A DNA stretch of 64,000 nucleotides from Paenibacillus baekrokdamisoli (GCF_003945345.1 NZ_AP019308.1:5163501-5227500); one strand, 5' to 3'; positions 17,823 to 27,683 are shown, numbered from the stretch's first letter. Made by a program: numbers and translations. Notes: a model not told the origin generated them from the sequence alone.

Positions 17823-19064
17823 TTATACCGCTCCTGCGCCGATCAACACATGAGCAAGATCCGTCATATTATTCGAGTTCGCTAAATATAGAAGACGATC
17901 CTTCTGTGCCTGAGTAAGTGGATCAAGGTTAGCTTTAAGGTCTACGACTAAGGTTTTAAGCTTTTCCATTTGCTCGGGACTAGGACTCCATGTTGTTATT
18001 AAATAGGCAGATATAATTAACTTCTGCCTAGCAGTTGGATCAGGCGCACTAGGTGCATGATAAAATGAAATATTGCTTTCCGTTTGATCTAGGTACACCA
18101 TTTTCACAGTCTCACCATCTGGATCTGCACCATGAGAAAGCATCCAATCTAGCCAATCGGAACCCGTTCTAAAATCAGAATACGTATAGTACGCATCTGC
18201 ATTATCCGCCATGAGGCCTCTCTCATACAGTAACTCCGCCAGTTCAAATGATGGTTCAGAATTATATTTGTACATCGCTTTTTTCTTTGTTGGATCGTAT
18301 ACATACGTTGTCAATTGTAAATACGCGAGTCCAACATAAGAGTACCCGAACATCGTTGCTGGCAAGCTCTTTACATCTACTTTGCCTTTATCCAGCATTA
18401 GCTTTACGATATCAATTCGTCGAAGGTTAATCGCCCGTTCAAAGTAGTTAAACGGCTGAAGGACATTTGTAACCCTCTCAATCGCAGCACTAGCCCACTC
18501 TGTACCTTTTTGATTATACATGACGTTGTCCAGTGCCCACTCCGGGTTAATTCTCTTATTCTTTAGCAGCTGTTGGAAATTAGATAGGTCATCTGTTTGC
18601 AAAGCTTTTTCCATCTCGAGGCCATAATCAACAATTGATAAAGTTGCTATTTTCCCATCCCAGATTGACTGAATATTTGAATCTAAGAGCCCTATTGTTT
18701 TTGCAGAGATGTACCTACTACCATTTATAATCGTTGGCTTGTGAGGTAATGTTACCTGCGTATCACCAATCTTTGCTTTTAATGATTCGAAGGTTAACAC
18801 AGAGGTTGTCGTATATTTCTTTACTGTAATTATCTGCATATCCTTACTAAAAGTTACGCTAAACCCAAGAGACCAAAGCAAGTTTAACGGTACGAATACA
18901 CTTCCATTGACTACTACTGGAGGCGTAACCGTCTGTACCTTTTGACCATTAAGTATTAGTAAGATCGATGTTTGAGGTGATTTCGTTGAGGCTGCACTCA
19001 CAGGAGTTGTTGCAATAAATAAAAATAACATACTTGTAAAAATAATTAGCCCTTTGCGAAACAT
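17823..19064 (-). CDS. Secreted stalk-domain protein with ankyrin-like C-terminal region
   Basis: 413 residues. A signal peptide (LIIFTSMLFLFIATTPVSAAS) is followed by a stalk domain at ~30-150 (ILLILNGQKVQTVTPPVVVNGSVFVPLNLLWSLGFSV). A helical C-terminal part has ankyrin-like phrases (FERAINLRRIDIVKLMLDKGKVDV; DWLDWMLSHGADPDG; DLAHVLIGAGA). GGGAGAGG precedes the start. A role as an exported binding or scaffold protein is only a guess. It ends just before repeat copy R2, whose hairpin likely terminates it. Confidence 0.75.
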   Translation of the reverse strand: MFRKGLIIFTSMLFLFIATTPVSAASTKSPQTSILLILNGQKVQTVTPPVVVNGSVFVPLNLLWSLGFSVTFSKDMQIITVKKYTTTSVLTFESLKAKIGDTQVTLPHKPTIINGSRYISAKTIGLLDSNIQSIWDGKIATLSIVDYGLEMEKALQTDDLSNFQQLLKNKRINPEWALDNVMYNQKGTEWASAAIERVTNVLQPFNYFERAINLRRIDIVKLMLDKGKVDVKSLPATMFGYSYVGLAYLQLTTYVYDPTKKKAMYKYNSEPSFELAELLYERGLMADNADAYYTYSDFRTGSDWLDWMLSHGADPDGETVKMVYLDQTESNISFYHAPSAPDPTARQKLIISAYLITTWSPSPEQMEKLKTLVVDLKANLDPLTQAQKDRLLYLANSNNMTDLAHVLIGAGAV

Positions 19065-19525
19065 GTAATAGACCTCTCCCTTATACCATAGTGTATTAAC
19101 ATTCCTTATTTTTCTATATTTATCTTATCATATATTGTAAAAAATTTCCGTTACTTAAGATACTGTTCACTACGGTTTTCCTTAATCGCCTCTTAGTTAA
19201 TCTATAGTTTTTTTAAGCAAAATATCTTCCGAGTGCATGTTTTACCCCCCTTTCAAATACAGACGATAAAAAATAATAATTCCGTGCAAGCATGTGAATA
19301 TTATTCGTGCAAAATATCAATTCTTCTTTGACATCCCCTGCTTTCCCGGGTTCTTGTTTTCAAAATTTTGAACGAAAAGCCCAAAAAGGGCTGCAACAGG
19401 TCACTTACTGGTCACTTAGTCTGAAGCTATGAGCACTTACCGACCATCGTCAAATAGGCGTATGACGATGACTTCAAATTCGACCATGTCGTATGAACTC
19501 TAATGCTGTTCGGAGCCGGCGGTTA
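19065..19525. other. Gene-free stretch
   Basis: 461 bp, A+T-rich on the right-hand side of the stalk gene. It holds the promoter region of that gene (minus strand), the partial repeat R3 at 19325-19425 and a CATCGTC/GACGATG hairpin at ~19446-19471. No coding sequence seen. Confidence 0.5.
19325..19425 (-). repeat. Partial repeat, terminator portion only (copy R3)
   Basis: By eye this matches 17620-17720: both contain a CTTTGAC....CTGCTTTC segment, then GGTTCTTGTTT, and AAGCCCAAA.AGGGCTG..ACAGGTCAC. The sulfurtransferase tail is absent. It lies ~100 bp past the stop of the ABC exporter gene and may serve as its terminator. Confidence 0.5.
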
Positions 19526-21403
19526 TTAATTCGAAGTTACCGCATAATACTGCGCTTGCGCGTACCAAAGCTCGTGGTACTTACCACCTGCTTTGGAAAC
19601 AAGCTCTTCATGGCTGCCTCTTTGAATCAGTTTACCTTCGTGGAAGACGGCGATATCATCGCAGAAGCGGCAGCTTGATAAGCGGTGCGAGATATAGATT
19701 GCCGTTTTGTTGCCAACGATTTCGTTAAATTTGGAATAAATTTCATACTCGGCAATCGGGTCGAGTGCGGCAGTCGGCTCATCAAGAATGATAAACGGCG
19801 CTTCTTTGTAAAGCGCACGAGCCAGTGCAATTTTCTGTGCTTCACCACCGGAGATTTCAACGCCATTTTCGTCAAAATCCTTGTATAGGCAGGTTTCCGT
19901 TCCATCAGGCATCTCGTTGTATCGTTCGCCGAAGCCCGCTTCTGCCAGGAATGCTTCAACCTTTGCCTTGTCGTAATCGACTTTGGCTGCAACATTCTGC
20001 CCTAAGCTGAATGAAAACAGCTTGAAGTCTTGGAAAACAACCGAGAAGATGGACATATACTCGTCATAGTTATACTTCTTAATGTTAATGCCGTTGAGCA
20101 GAATTTCGCCTTCAGTCGGGTCGTACAGGCGGCAAAGAAGCTTGATTAAGGTCGTTTTCCCACTTCCGTTCATACCAACCACAGCGAGTCGCTCGCCAAT
20201 TTTAAGCTTTAACGATACATCACGGAGCGTATAATTTTCCGACGACGGATATTTGAACGACACTTTTCGAAACTCGATTTCGTAATCGTTGTCACCGTCA
20301 TGACAGAGCGCCCGCTTTTCGACGGGGAGCGTACCCTGGTACATTTGTGAGGGGATGTCGAGAAAATCAAAAAAGACCTTCATACTTTCATTATTCGCAC
20401 GCATCATGGCAAGCTGATTCATAAAGCTTGTAAAAGCGCCGGTGAACTCATTTATACTTCCCACATACCTGATAATAGAGCCGATACCGAACAATCCCGC
20501 CAATGCTTTTAATCCGACAAAGAGATAGATAAGAGTAGTGATTATGACTGTAGAAGTCGTTGTAATACCCGAATACTTCATCTGATTGTTAGACAGCTTG
20601 CTAAGTGTAACGTTAGCGCCACCGAACAAAGCCATAGATTCACTTTCAATTAATCCCTTCTGATTATAAATCCGAATATCCTTTCCTGCGTGATAGGAAG
20701 AGAGATAGCTGTTAATATAGTATCCGAATATCCGGTTGAACGGGATGACCTCATTCATTATACGATGCATCTTTTTGGTGACGGTTGCATTCGCATACAT
20801 ACTGATAATAACATTCGCAAGAATACATACTCCTAAAATAAGCGAAAAGATCGGCGATGCCACAAAGCTATATATGCCCGACAATTCATTGCCACCGCTC
20901 AGCGTAAATAATGAAAAGGTTAGTGCCACCGAAAAAATAATAACAAACAGGCATTTGATAAGCTCTTGGAACGAAGTAACCAGCAGCCAGATTCCTCCGT
21001 TGCTCATATTGCGGATATCTTTAATCTTTTCTCTCAAACGGTGTGTTTCCGGATTTTCGATACTTGTATAATCCATATCGATAATTTTTTGACTCAATAC
21101 CATTTCATATTTGTGGTTAAGCTCCTCCTTCAAGATCTGAATGAATCTATTCATCAATCTGATAAGCAGAGCAACTATTAAATTTAATGATATCGTAATC
21201 CCAGCGTACTCCATTAAAAGCTGAAAGGTTTCTCCGTCGTTTATTCCATCAATAATAAGTGCAGACATATAGATATTTATAAAGGGGGTGATCGCTTCAA
21301 AAATCCCGCGAATAACAAGATGAGTAAGCAGCCACGGACGAATTCTATGAATTTCTTTCAACCCTTTGAAGATATAGAATATATCATCTCTCAAGCGTTT
21401 CAT
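19526..21403 (-). CDS. ABC exporter half-transporter (membrane + ATPase), subunit B
   Basis: 625 residues. An exporter-type transmembrane domain of about six helices spans ~1-330. The nucleotide-binding domain follows: Walker A GMNGSGKTT near residue 415, signature ISGGEAQKIALARA, Walker B IILDEPTAALD with the catalytic Glu, and the H-loop His in YISHRLSS. Its start overlaps the stop of the upstream ABC gene by four bases, so the two are translationally coupled and probably form a heterodimer. Both ATP sites look intact. Position behind a LytTR/GHKL pair suggests export of a peptide or resistance to one (inference). Confidence 0.9.
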   Translation of the reverse strand: MKRLRDDIFYIFKGLKEIHRIRPWLLTHLVIRGIFEAITPFINIYMSALIIDGINDGETFQLLMEYAGITISLNLIVALLIRLMNRFIQILKEELNHKYEMVLSQKIIDMDYTSIENPETHRLREKIKDIRNMSNGGIWLLVTSFQELIKCLFVIIFSVALTFSLFTLSGGNELSGIYSFVASPIFSLILGVCILANVIISMYANATVTKKMHRIMNEVIPFNRIFGYYINSYLSSYHAGKDIRIYNQKGLIESESMALFGGANVTLSKLSNNQMKYSGITTTSTVIITTLIYLFVGLKALAGLFGIGSIIRYVGSINEFTGAFTSFMNQLAMMRANNESMKVFFDFLDIPSQMYQGTLPVEKRALCHDGDNDYEIEFRKVSFKYPSSENYTLRDVSLKLKIGERLAVVGMNGSGKTTLIKLLCRLYDPTEGEILLNGINIKKYNYDEYMSIFSVVFQDFKLFSFSLGQNVAAKVDYDKAKVEAFLAEAGFGERYNEMPDGTETCLYKDFDENGVEISGGEAQKIALARALYKEAPFIILDEPTAALDPIAEYEIYSKFNEIVGNKTAIYISHRLSSCRFCDDIAVFHEGKLIQRGSHEELVSKAGGKYHELWYAQAQYYAVTSN

Positions 21404-23226
21404 ACTTCCACAACCTCCTTATAATAGTGACTTTGGAGATTGAACATATCGGCGTATTTGCCTCCAAGTTTCATAAGTTCGTCATGGCAGCCTTCCTCGA
21501 TAATTTCACCATGCTCAAGGAAGAGAATCTTGTCGCAAAAGCGAGTGCTTGATAATCGATGTGAGATAAATACCGAGGTTGCGCCCGATGTCAATTCGTT
21601 GTATTTCAAATACATTTCATTTTCTGCAATCGGATCAAGTGCGGCGGTAGGCTCATCCAGAATGATGATATTGCCTCCTTTATACAAGGCCCTTGCTAGC
21701 GCAAGCTTTTGTTTTTCCCCACCGGATAAATCAGTTGCATGTTCATGAATGCTTTTTAGAAGTAATGTGTTTTCCTTCTCAGGCAGCATTTGCACCTTTT
21801 CATAAAGCCCCGAAAGCTTTAACACCTGCTTAAGTCGTTCTCTGTCTATATGCTTCTCCTCGCAAAGAGCAATATTTTTCGCAATAGAAATCGGCATTAG
21901 ACTGATATCCTGAAAAACAACGGATAACAGCTTATAATATTCGTCACGGTTATACTCCGCTATGGTTACATTTCCTACCCTAATCTCCCCATCGGTCGGA
22001 CGATATAGTCCGCAAAGTAGCTTAACAAGCGTCGTTTTACCAGCACCGTTGATCCCGACCAGCGCGATCTTTTCACCTTGCTTTACCGTAAAGTTCAAGT
22101 GCTTCAAGGTGGTATTTTCACTATTGGGATAGCTAAAGGAAACATGATCAAATACAATCTCTGGTGAGTTTAATGGTAATTCCGCCCCTTTTCCTCGATT
22201 GAAATGATCGGGTAAATCTAGAAATTCACGCAAATCGCAAAATCCGAGGCTTGTAGCTTGCAGCTCATTGTAGGATTCAATTAAACCGAGGAGCCAATTG
22301 GAGTATTGTGAAATAAGCGCAAAGTATAACACGAATTCCGCTGCCGTAATCCCGTTCTGAGTAGTTTGGTAGATTAAAAATCCGTATGCCGCACCATCTC
22401 TGATAAATGTCATGACTGCTGAAAAAAAATCGATAGCAAAGCCGCGTTTCTCGGTCTTCTTGCTCCACACCATTCGATCCGCTAGTAACCCTGCGAATAC
22501 ATTCTTAAACCAGCCGGACATACCGTATAGACGCATATCCTTCGCAACCTCAAAATCGCCAGCTTTATTACTAATGTATCCGAGCTTCCGATCAATCGGC
22601 ACCCAATGATCTTTATTCTTATGCACCCAGTAATTGTTTGCCTTATTAACATAATAATTGGCTATGGTCATTCCGCAGAGCAACAGTACAATCCACGGGC
22701 TAAGTGTGAAAATCAAAGCCGAGTAAGTGACAAGACCAATAGAATTGGAGCAGATATTGACGAATTGACTGAAAATTTGCTGTGTTCCGCCGCCGTTATT
22801 GGTAAGCGTATTTATTGCTTTTTGCATTTTTGTTTGCCCGTCAGGGCTTTCGATGTTGTCATAGTCTGTATCCATTATTTTATGATTGCTCAAATTTAAG
22901 TATAAAAAACGGTTACCGTAAGCTCTCCATTCGATCTTTGTGCTGACAAAGTTATTCAGCAAGTGAAGTGACAATATCGCAGCAGAAATACACAATACAT
23001 AAGTAATCAAGGTTCCCGCAGACGAACCATTCGACACAAGCTCCACAACATATTTGGATAAATAGGTTGCAAGCAGCGGCAACAGCACGACAATAGGGAT
23101 ACGGATTAAGGTCGCAAAAAACAGTGTTTTGTCCATCTGCCACGATTTTTGGAGCAAAAATATAATATTACTGGGCAAAGAATATAAGGGCTTTACCTTT
23201 TCCTTATTCTTATTCTTATTCTTCAT
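21400..23226 (-). CDS. ABC exporter half-transporter (membrane + ATPase), subunit A
   Basis: 608 residues with an N-terminal Lys/Asn-rich start (MKNKNKNKEKVKP), about six transmembrane helices and a complete ATPase domain: Walker A GINGAGKTTLVKLL, signature DLSGGEKQKLALARA, Walker B IIILDEPTAALD, and FISHRLSS with the H-loop. It has no accessory C39 peptidase domain, so it would not itself cleave a leader peptide. It follows the GHKL kinase gene by 88 bp and overlaps subunit B by four bases. Confidence 0.9.
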   Translation of the reverse strand: MKNKNKNKEKVKPLYSLPSNIIFLLQKSWQMDKTLFFATLIRIPIVVLLPLLATYLSKYVVELVSNGSSAGTLITYVLCISAAILSLHLLNNFVSTKIEWRAYGNRFLYLNLSNHKIMDTDYDNIESPDGQTKMQKAINTLTNNGGGTQQIFSQFVNICSNSIGLVTYSALIFTLSPWIVLLLCGMTIANYYVNKANNYWVHKNKDHWVPIDRKLGYISNKAGDFEVAKDMRLYGMSGWFKNVFAGLLADRMVWSKKTEKRGFAIDFFSAVMTFIRDGAAYGFLIYQTTQNGITAAEFVLYFALISQYSNWLLGLIESYNELQATSLGFCDLREFLDLPDHFNRGKGAELPLNSPEIVFDHVSFSYPNSENTTLKHLNFTVKQGEKIALVGINGAGKTTLVKLLCGLYRPTDGEIRVGNVTIAEYNRDEYYKLLSVVFQDISLMPISIAKNIALCEEKHIDRERLKQVLKLSGLYEKVQMLPEKENTLLLKSIHEHATDLSGGEKQKLALARALYKGGNIIILDEPTAALDPIAENEMYLKYNELTSGATSVFISHRLSSTRFCDKILFLEHGEIIEEGCHDELMKLGGKYADMFNLQSHYYKEVVEV

Positions 23227-23314
23227 TCAACGCACCTCCTTGCCGTTAGGATAGCATGTCATGAGAAATGACTATGAATTATTGCACGAGTGGTCAACAT
23301 ACGAGCACGAATGG

Positions 23315-23995
23315 TTAAAGCGGAAGCATAACCTCCGTTGCGAACACGCCTTCTTCGTTCTGGCGGTTAACATAACCGTTATATTTATCCGTGATCCGAT
23401 CCACCCGCATCAGCCCGAAGCCGTGAGTGGCGCTGTCTTTGGTCGAGAGGAATGTTTTACCGCTCTTGATCACTTCTCCACCGACGGAATTTGAGACAGA
23501 AATATATAATTGTTCTTTCAAAATTCCGATATAGACGCGGATAAAGCGGTCTGACCGAGTCGTTTGTTTCAGGCACGCCTCCATGGCATTATCCAGCAGG
23601 TTCCCGATAATAATACAAAGGTCGATCTCAGAGATTCGAAGCTTGCTAGGCACGGTAGCCTTGGTATTGACGGATATGTTTTTGGTCGCAATAAGCGAAA
23701 GCTTGCTGTTAAGGATCGCATCAATCATGACATTGCCTGTCTGGATGACCGTATCGACTGCAGAAAGATCGGTATCCAGATTACTTAAATATTCGTCAAG
23801 TTCGTCGGTCTGGCCAAGTGCAAGATGCGCCTTCATCGTCTGGATGTGGTTATGGTAATCATGCCGCCAACCGCGCATTTGCTTGTATATATTCTGCACC
23901 TCGTCATAATGCTTGGTGATGAGGTCATTCTGATATTCGGAAATTCGGCGATCAAGCATTCGTCCAAATAGAAAATTCCCAAGCCCCATCATCAT
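23315..23995 (-). CDS. GHKL-domain histidine kinase without a sensor domain
   Basis: 226 residues. The phospho-acceptor box is RGWRHDYHNHIQTMKAHL near residue 42, as in AgrC/VirS-like kinases. The N box is IIGNLLDNAMEACLK near residue 130, and the late G box STKDSATHGFGL is near residue 188. The usual 4-6 N-terminal membrane helices are missing: only ~35 residues precede the His box. It overlaps the regulator gene by four bases (ATGA). Either it is a truncated soluble kinase or sensing is done by another membrane partner; the tiny membrane ORF at 24758 is a candidate. Confidence 0.85.
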   Translation of the reverse strand: MMMGLGNFLFGRMLDRRISEYQNDLITKHYDEVQNIYKQMRGWRHDYHNHIQTMKAHLALGQTDELDEYLSNLDTDLSAVDTVIQTGNVMIDAILNSKLSLIATKNISVNTKATVPSKLRISEIDLCIIIGNLLDNAMEACLKQTTRSDRFIRVYIGILKEQLYISVSNSVGGEVIKSGKTFLSTKDSATHGFGLMRVDRITDKYNGYVNRQNEEGVFATEVMLPL

Positions 23996-24702
23996 TCCAC
24001 CTTGAAAAATTTGATAAACGCTTGATTCACCTCGTCATACGAGCGGCGTGAAAGTGGTATTGCCATGCCATTGTCGAGAATGACATCGGTTTTGGTGATG
24101 CGCTTTATGTATTTCAACCCAACGATGTAGGATCGGTGGCAGCGGATGAAACTATCACCCAGCATGTTCAGGATCTCGGAGATAGATTGCTTCGCATCGT
24201 ATGGATCCGCAGTCGTCGTAATCAAGACAGAATGTGCAGCCGCCTCGACGCAAATAATGCTACTAACGGGAATACGCACACTTTCGCCGCCGATGTTCAG
24301 CATGATTGCACGTTCGATTTTGTTTAGATTTTTGCTAGCCTTGTCCAGCACAGCAAACAGCTTCACTTCACTCACGGGCTTCATCAGATAATGCAGAGCC
24401 GACACCTCGTAGCCCTGCGCGATGAAATCAGGAAAGCCTGTAATAAACACGATTTGCACCGATTCGTTGTCATGGCGAATATGCTGCGCAAGCTCCACAC
24501 CGTTCATTCCACCCATCTCAATGTCGAGCAGAAGAATGTCAAAGCTCTTGTTTTCGGCATACCGAAAAAGAAACGCTTCAGCAGATTCAAAGGTATCCAT
24601 TACCGCTATTCGCCCATTCGCCGCCGCCCATTTGTTTACGAGCATAGACAGATATTTGACTTCAATCTGCTCGTCGTCGCAGATTGCGATATGGTAGGTC
24701 AT
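23992..24702 (-). CDS. LytTR-type response regulator
   Basis: 236 residues. The receiver domain at 1-120 has acidic residues CDDEQ at the start, phospho-acceptor Asp in DILLLDIEMGGMNG near residue 59, and LMKPV for the Lys. The LytTR DNA-binding domain spans ~135-235 (SIICVEAAAHSVLITT ... FIRCHRSYIVGLKYI). It partners the overlapping GHKL kinase and likely regulates the downstream ABC exporter. LytTR proteins bind paired direct repeats; I did not find a convincing pair upstream. Confidence 0.9.
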   Translation of the reverse strand: MTYHIAICDDEQIEVKYLSMLVNKWAAANGRIAVMDTFESAEAFLFRYAENKSFDILLLDIEMGGMNGVELAQHIRHDNESVQIVFITGFPDFIAQGYEVSALHYLMKPVSEVKLFAVLDKASKNLNKIERAIMLNIGGESVRIPVSSIICVEAAAHSVLITTTADPYDAKQSISEILNMLGDSFIRCHRSYIVGLKYIKRITKTDVILDNGMAIPLSRRSYDEVNQAFIKFFKVE

Positions 24703-24757
24703 GGCTTGTCCTCCGCCCGGGATAAAAATCTCGCGTTCGAGATTATATCGCTGATTG

Positions 24758-24832
24758 TCATTTCCGATTCGTATATATTACGAGGAATATTATAGCAAAT
24801 ACACCGATGAAGACGATATACAGCGAGATCAT
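24758..24832 (-). CDS. Candidate 24-residue single-helix membrane peptide
   Basis: ATG with GAGGAA nine bases upstream encodes MISLYIVFIGVFAIIFLVIY followed by TNRK and a stop. One uninterrupted hydrophobic segment with a basic tail looks like a real membrane peptide rather than chance. It lies 55 bp upstream of the LytTR regulator gene on the same strand, in a two-component/ABC-exporter operon. It could be a signal peptide, a sensor subunit or a small toxin. Conservation in relatives would decide whether it is translated. Confidence 0.4.
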   Translation of the reverse strand: MISLYIVFIGVFAIIFLVIYTNRK

Positions 24833-24861
24833 ATAGGGGTTCCTCGGGAGCTCTAGTAACT

Positions 24862-25353
24862 TTAGACCTTAAAATATTGTTCTACAAGAAGATTTCCCTC
24901 ATCTAAACGTTCCAGCTCAACCACATTCAGCTTATGTTTGGCATAGACCTTTTTCCAGAACTGAACGGCTGGTGTATTGCTCTTCAACTGAGCACAGCAA
25001 TATCTGCCGGGGTACAATTCTAAGAACTTGGAAGCCACTGCTGTACCTGTTCCTCTTCTTCTATATCTTCTTAAGATAAAAAATGAATTCAAGACATAGT
25101 CAGCATGTTCAGGATTGGAATAGGGGCCACTTTGAATAAGAATGAAACCTATGATCTCCCCTTCTGCTTGTATGAAAAACGGCGTCAATCCCTCTTTCTC
25201 AAAAAATAAATCTAGAACGTCAAACCGATGCAGCCCGGATGAATCTATTTTGATATCATCCGCATATTCGGAGAGATCATGAAGGAAAAGCGTCATTAGA
25301 TTTTCCAACACATTTTTTTGCTCGATAGATACTTTATTAATCACGATTTCCAT
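24862..25353 (-). CDS. GNAT family N-acetyltransferase
   Basis: 163 residues with the acetyl-CoA binding loop SFFILRRYRRRGTGTAVASKFLELYPG near residue 95 and the usual C-terminal NTPAVQFWKKVY motif. It resembles small Firmicute GNATs of unknown substrate. It ends 30 bp before the tiny membrane ORF, so the two-component/exporter genes may be read from its promoter. Confidence 0.85.
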   Translation of the reverse strand: MEIVINKVSIEQKNVLENLMTLFLHDLSEYADDIKIDSSGLHRFDVLDLFFEKEGLTPFFIQAEGEIIGFILIQSGPYSNPEHADYVLNSFFILRRYRRRGTGTAVASKFLELYPGRYCCAQLKSNTPAVQFWKKVYAKHKLNVVELERLDEGNLLVEQYFKV

Positions 25354-25651
25354 TCTTTAATCCCCTTTTATCTAATTATTCCTCAGATTCTATTGCCATG
25401 ATACTATAAAAAGGGTAACACAATTTCTCCCATTATGATGAACCATTCTTGCTATTTTTTCGGAAAGACGGGCCATAGCAGATGAACAAAAGTATGTTGA
25501 AGGTGATTGAAGATGTTCCATTTATGTGGCTTCTTTCGGCCTTCGGGGCCTATGATAATCATACTTAACGGCAAGTTTTTATCATTCCGAATGAACCTTT
25601 TTAGCAAAATGAGCCAATATCCGTTGTAAGACCCGAATGGAGGCCGGCCCT
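25354..25651. other. Divergent intergenic region before the sigma-factor operon
   Basis: About 300 bp between the divergent GNAT and ECF sigma genes. It should contain both promoters, and an ECF autoregulatory promoter would be expected here. I could not define one with confidence, and no coding sequence is seen. Confidence 0.4.
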
Positions 25652-26230
25652 ATGATGGACTTAGACTTAAACCCGTGGCTTATCCGGATGAGCCAGGGCG
25701 ATGAACATGCATTTCAAGTCGTTTACGAATCAACGCGCGTTCATGCTTACAGATTGATCGGTTATCTCGCTCCCGACAAGCAAGATATTGGAGATATTAT
25801 GAGCGAAGTCTATTTCGAACTGTATAGAAGTCTGCATAAGTATGATTCGGAACAAAATTTCGCTCCATGGTTTAACGGTTTGATCGTCAGGCAAGTACGA
25901 AGCTGGAAGCGAAAGGGATGGCGCCTTTATCGCATCGCGGAAAAGTTGAGATCCAACACTTCCAAATCTTCCGGTAATGCTGCAGAGTTGCGATTGATGG
26001 CTCTGAGCGATCGATTGGACTTGCTTCCGATCCTGCAGACCCTATCGCTCAAATTTAAGGAGGTTGTCGTCCTCCGTTACTATCAGGATTGCTCCCTCGA
26101 GGAAATTGCCGAATTGTTGAAGATTCCGTTAGGCACAGTAAAATCTAGGCATCATCATGCGCTTAAGCATTTACGCCGTCGACTCGATCAAAAGGGTTTG
26201 CGAAAGGAGGGTGATGGCTTTGTCTATTGA
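25652..26230 (+). CDS. ECF-type RNA polymerase sigma factor
   Basis: 192 residues from the ATG at 25652, which follows GGAGG by eight bases; an in-frame ATG at 25637 is part of that RBS. Region 2 (residues ~15-85: MSQGDEHAFQVVYESTRVHAYRLIGYL ... DIGDIMSEVYFELYRSL) and region 4 (FKEVVVLRYYQDCSLEEIAELLKIPLGTVKSRHHHALKHLRR) are both complete. It is translationally coupled to the next gene, which starts inside it, as for sigma/anti-sigma pairs. Confidence 0.92.
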   Translation: MMDLDLNPWLIRMSQGDEHAFQVVYESTRVHAYRLIGYLAPDKQDIGDIMSEVYFELYRSLHKYDSEQNFAPWFNGLIVRQVRSWKRKGWRLYRIAEKLRSNTSKSSGNAAELRLMALSDRLDLLPILQTLSLKFKEVVVLRYYQDCSLEEIAELLKIPLGTVKSRHHHALKHLRRRLDQKGLRKEGDGFVY

Positions 26231-27188
26231 GCGTCAATTGGTCAAGGAGTTCGAACAAGACTCCCAGAATAGGAAGTGCCCTCCCGATCTGGATACCCGA
26301 ATTACGGCGGAATACAGGCAGCAGGTGATGCAACAAAGGGGAAAGCCATTCATGCCGAGAAAATGGAAAATGCCGAAAGTCGTCTTGATTGCCATAATCG
26401 TAATGATCGTATGCGGATTCGCATACACGGGTAGTAAATTACTGTTTACAGATAAGAACGGGAATGCCACTGTTAACGTTCATAGCAACCAACAACTGAA
26501 ATTAGAGAAAGATGCCCTGGAGAGAGTGCGCCTTACGTTAAAGGAAGTCAAATCCCAGCTGGGACCCGGCGAGACTGCAGTCGTATATGTATCCGATTTC
26601 GACTTCTATGGCAGTTGGTTAGGCGCGTTTAATCCCGTTACCCTATCCGAGATTGAACAATGGAAAACAAAATTAAAGGAGCACGAAGTAGAGGAAAAGC
26701 TTCCTGATTCGCTCCTGGGATCGTTTGATTTCGTGGAAGGAATGGAAGGCGATCCGTTCTTCCCAGCCCTTGGCACCGATGCCATAAGTGTATGGGAGGG
26801 CATGAAAGCGGAGAGCAAGAAGACGGGGAGTAAGACTTTGTGGCGCAAAACAATCGGTTCATCCATCAAGCCGACATCTCCCTATACTTCAGTATTCCGA
26901 AATTCAAATCAAGATTCGATATATTTGACGTGGGATATTGTGAACGGTCCTACAGTTAAATTCGAGATGATGACCCCGCCCAATACTTCCTATGAGGAAC
27001 TTGACATCAATGGGCTTAAGGCACACTATACGAAAGATGAACAATCCCTGTACGGAGACAGCAACATCAATCAAGACGTGATGTGGATTAAAGAAAGTGG
27101 AGGGAAGACTATTGTATATCACGTAAGGTCAGATTCTCTTGATATGACCAAAGAACAATTGGTTGAAGCTGCAAAGAGCTTGTTATAA
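26214..27188 (+). CDS. Membrane-anchored anti-sigma factor-like protein
   Basis: 324 residues from ATG 26214 (or GTG 26211), preceded by AAAGGAGG. The cytoplasmic N-terminus (~60 residues) would hold the sigma factor. One membrane helix follows (VVLIAIIVMIVCGFAYTGSKLLF, near residue 65), then a ~235-residue extracytoplasmic domain I cannot assign. The 17-bp overlap with the sigma gene and the topology support the role. No zinc-binding HxxxCxxC is seen in the N-terminus, so it is not a ZAS-type anti-sigma factor. Confidence 0.8.
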   Translation: MALSIERQLVKEFEQDSQNRKCPPDLDTRITAEYRQQVMQQRGKPFMPRKWKMPKVVLIAIIVMIVCGFAYTGSKLLFTDKNGNATVNVHSNQQLKLEKDALERVRLTLKEVKSQLGPGETAVVYVSDFDFYGSWLGAFNPVTLSEIEQWKTKLKEHEVEEKLPDSLLGSFDFVEGMEGDPFFPALGTDAISVWEGMKAESKKTGSKTLWRKTIGSSIKPTSPYTSVFRNSNQDSIYLTWDIVNGPTVKFEMMTPPNTSYEELDINGLKAHYTKDEQSLYGDSNINQDVMWIKESGGKTIVYHVRSDSLDMTKEQLVEAAKSLL

Positions 27189-27200
27189 GCATTCAGATTT

Positions 27201-27250
27201 GGGGGTTGTAACAGGCTATGATCAATTGACCTGTTGCAGCCCTTTTTGCG
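27201..27250 (+). terminator. Terminator of the sigma/anti-sigma operon
   Basis: GGGGTTGTAACAGG/CCTGTTGCAGCCC stem with G-U pairs, followed by TTTTTGCG. Confidence 0.8.
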
Positions 27251-27683
27251 CCTCTTTGCAATCAACGGCGTTATTCTCGCTAGGCTCTGTATTCAAAATC
27301 AATACACTGCTTTGTGCCTTTAGTGTTTCAGTGAAAGGTATTGAACGGGCAGGATACTTAAATTGCACTGGGATCGAATGATTACAAAATATTCTTGTAA
27401 TGAAAACAATCATTTGTTATCTTTGTTTTTAGGAGAATTACGGAAGGAGATTCAAACTCTATGCCAGCAGCTTTGTAATGGATACGTATCATGAGGCATT
27501 CTTTCTTTTGGGTATTTTTTAACCAAGGGATTAGTTTGTCCATTTGATCCATTACAAGGATGCAACGTATGGAGTGTTATAAGCCATCGATGCAGTTACC
27601 TACGTGGTGTCTGCATTTTTTTGAGCTCATTTTCTCCTATAACCTCACTATTTTGTTTCCTTCCACACTGAGGAGGAACTAAT
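27251..27683. other. Gene-free stretch with a possible leader hairpin
   Basis: 433 bp without a convincing gene. It contains a GATGCAG...CTGCAT hairpin followed by seven Ts at ~27590-27622, about 60 bp before the GNAT gene at 27684. This could be a leader attenuator or simply a terminator. RBS GAGGAGG for that gene is at ~27670. Confidence 0.45.
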
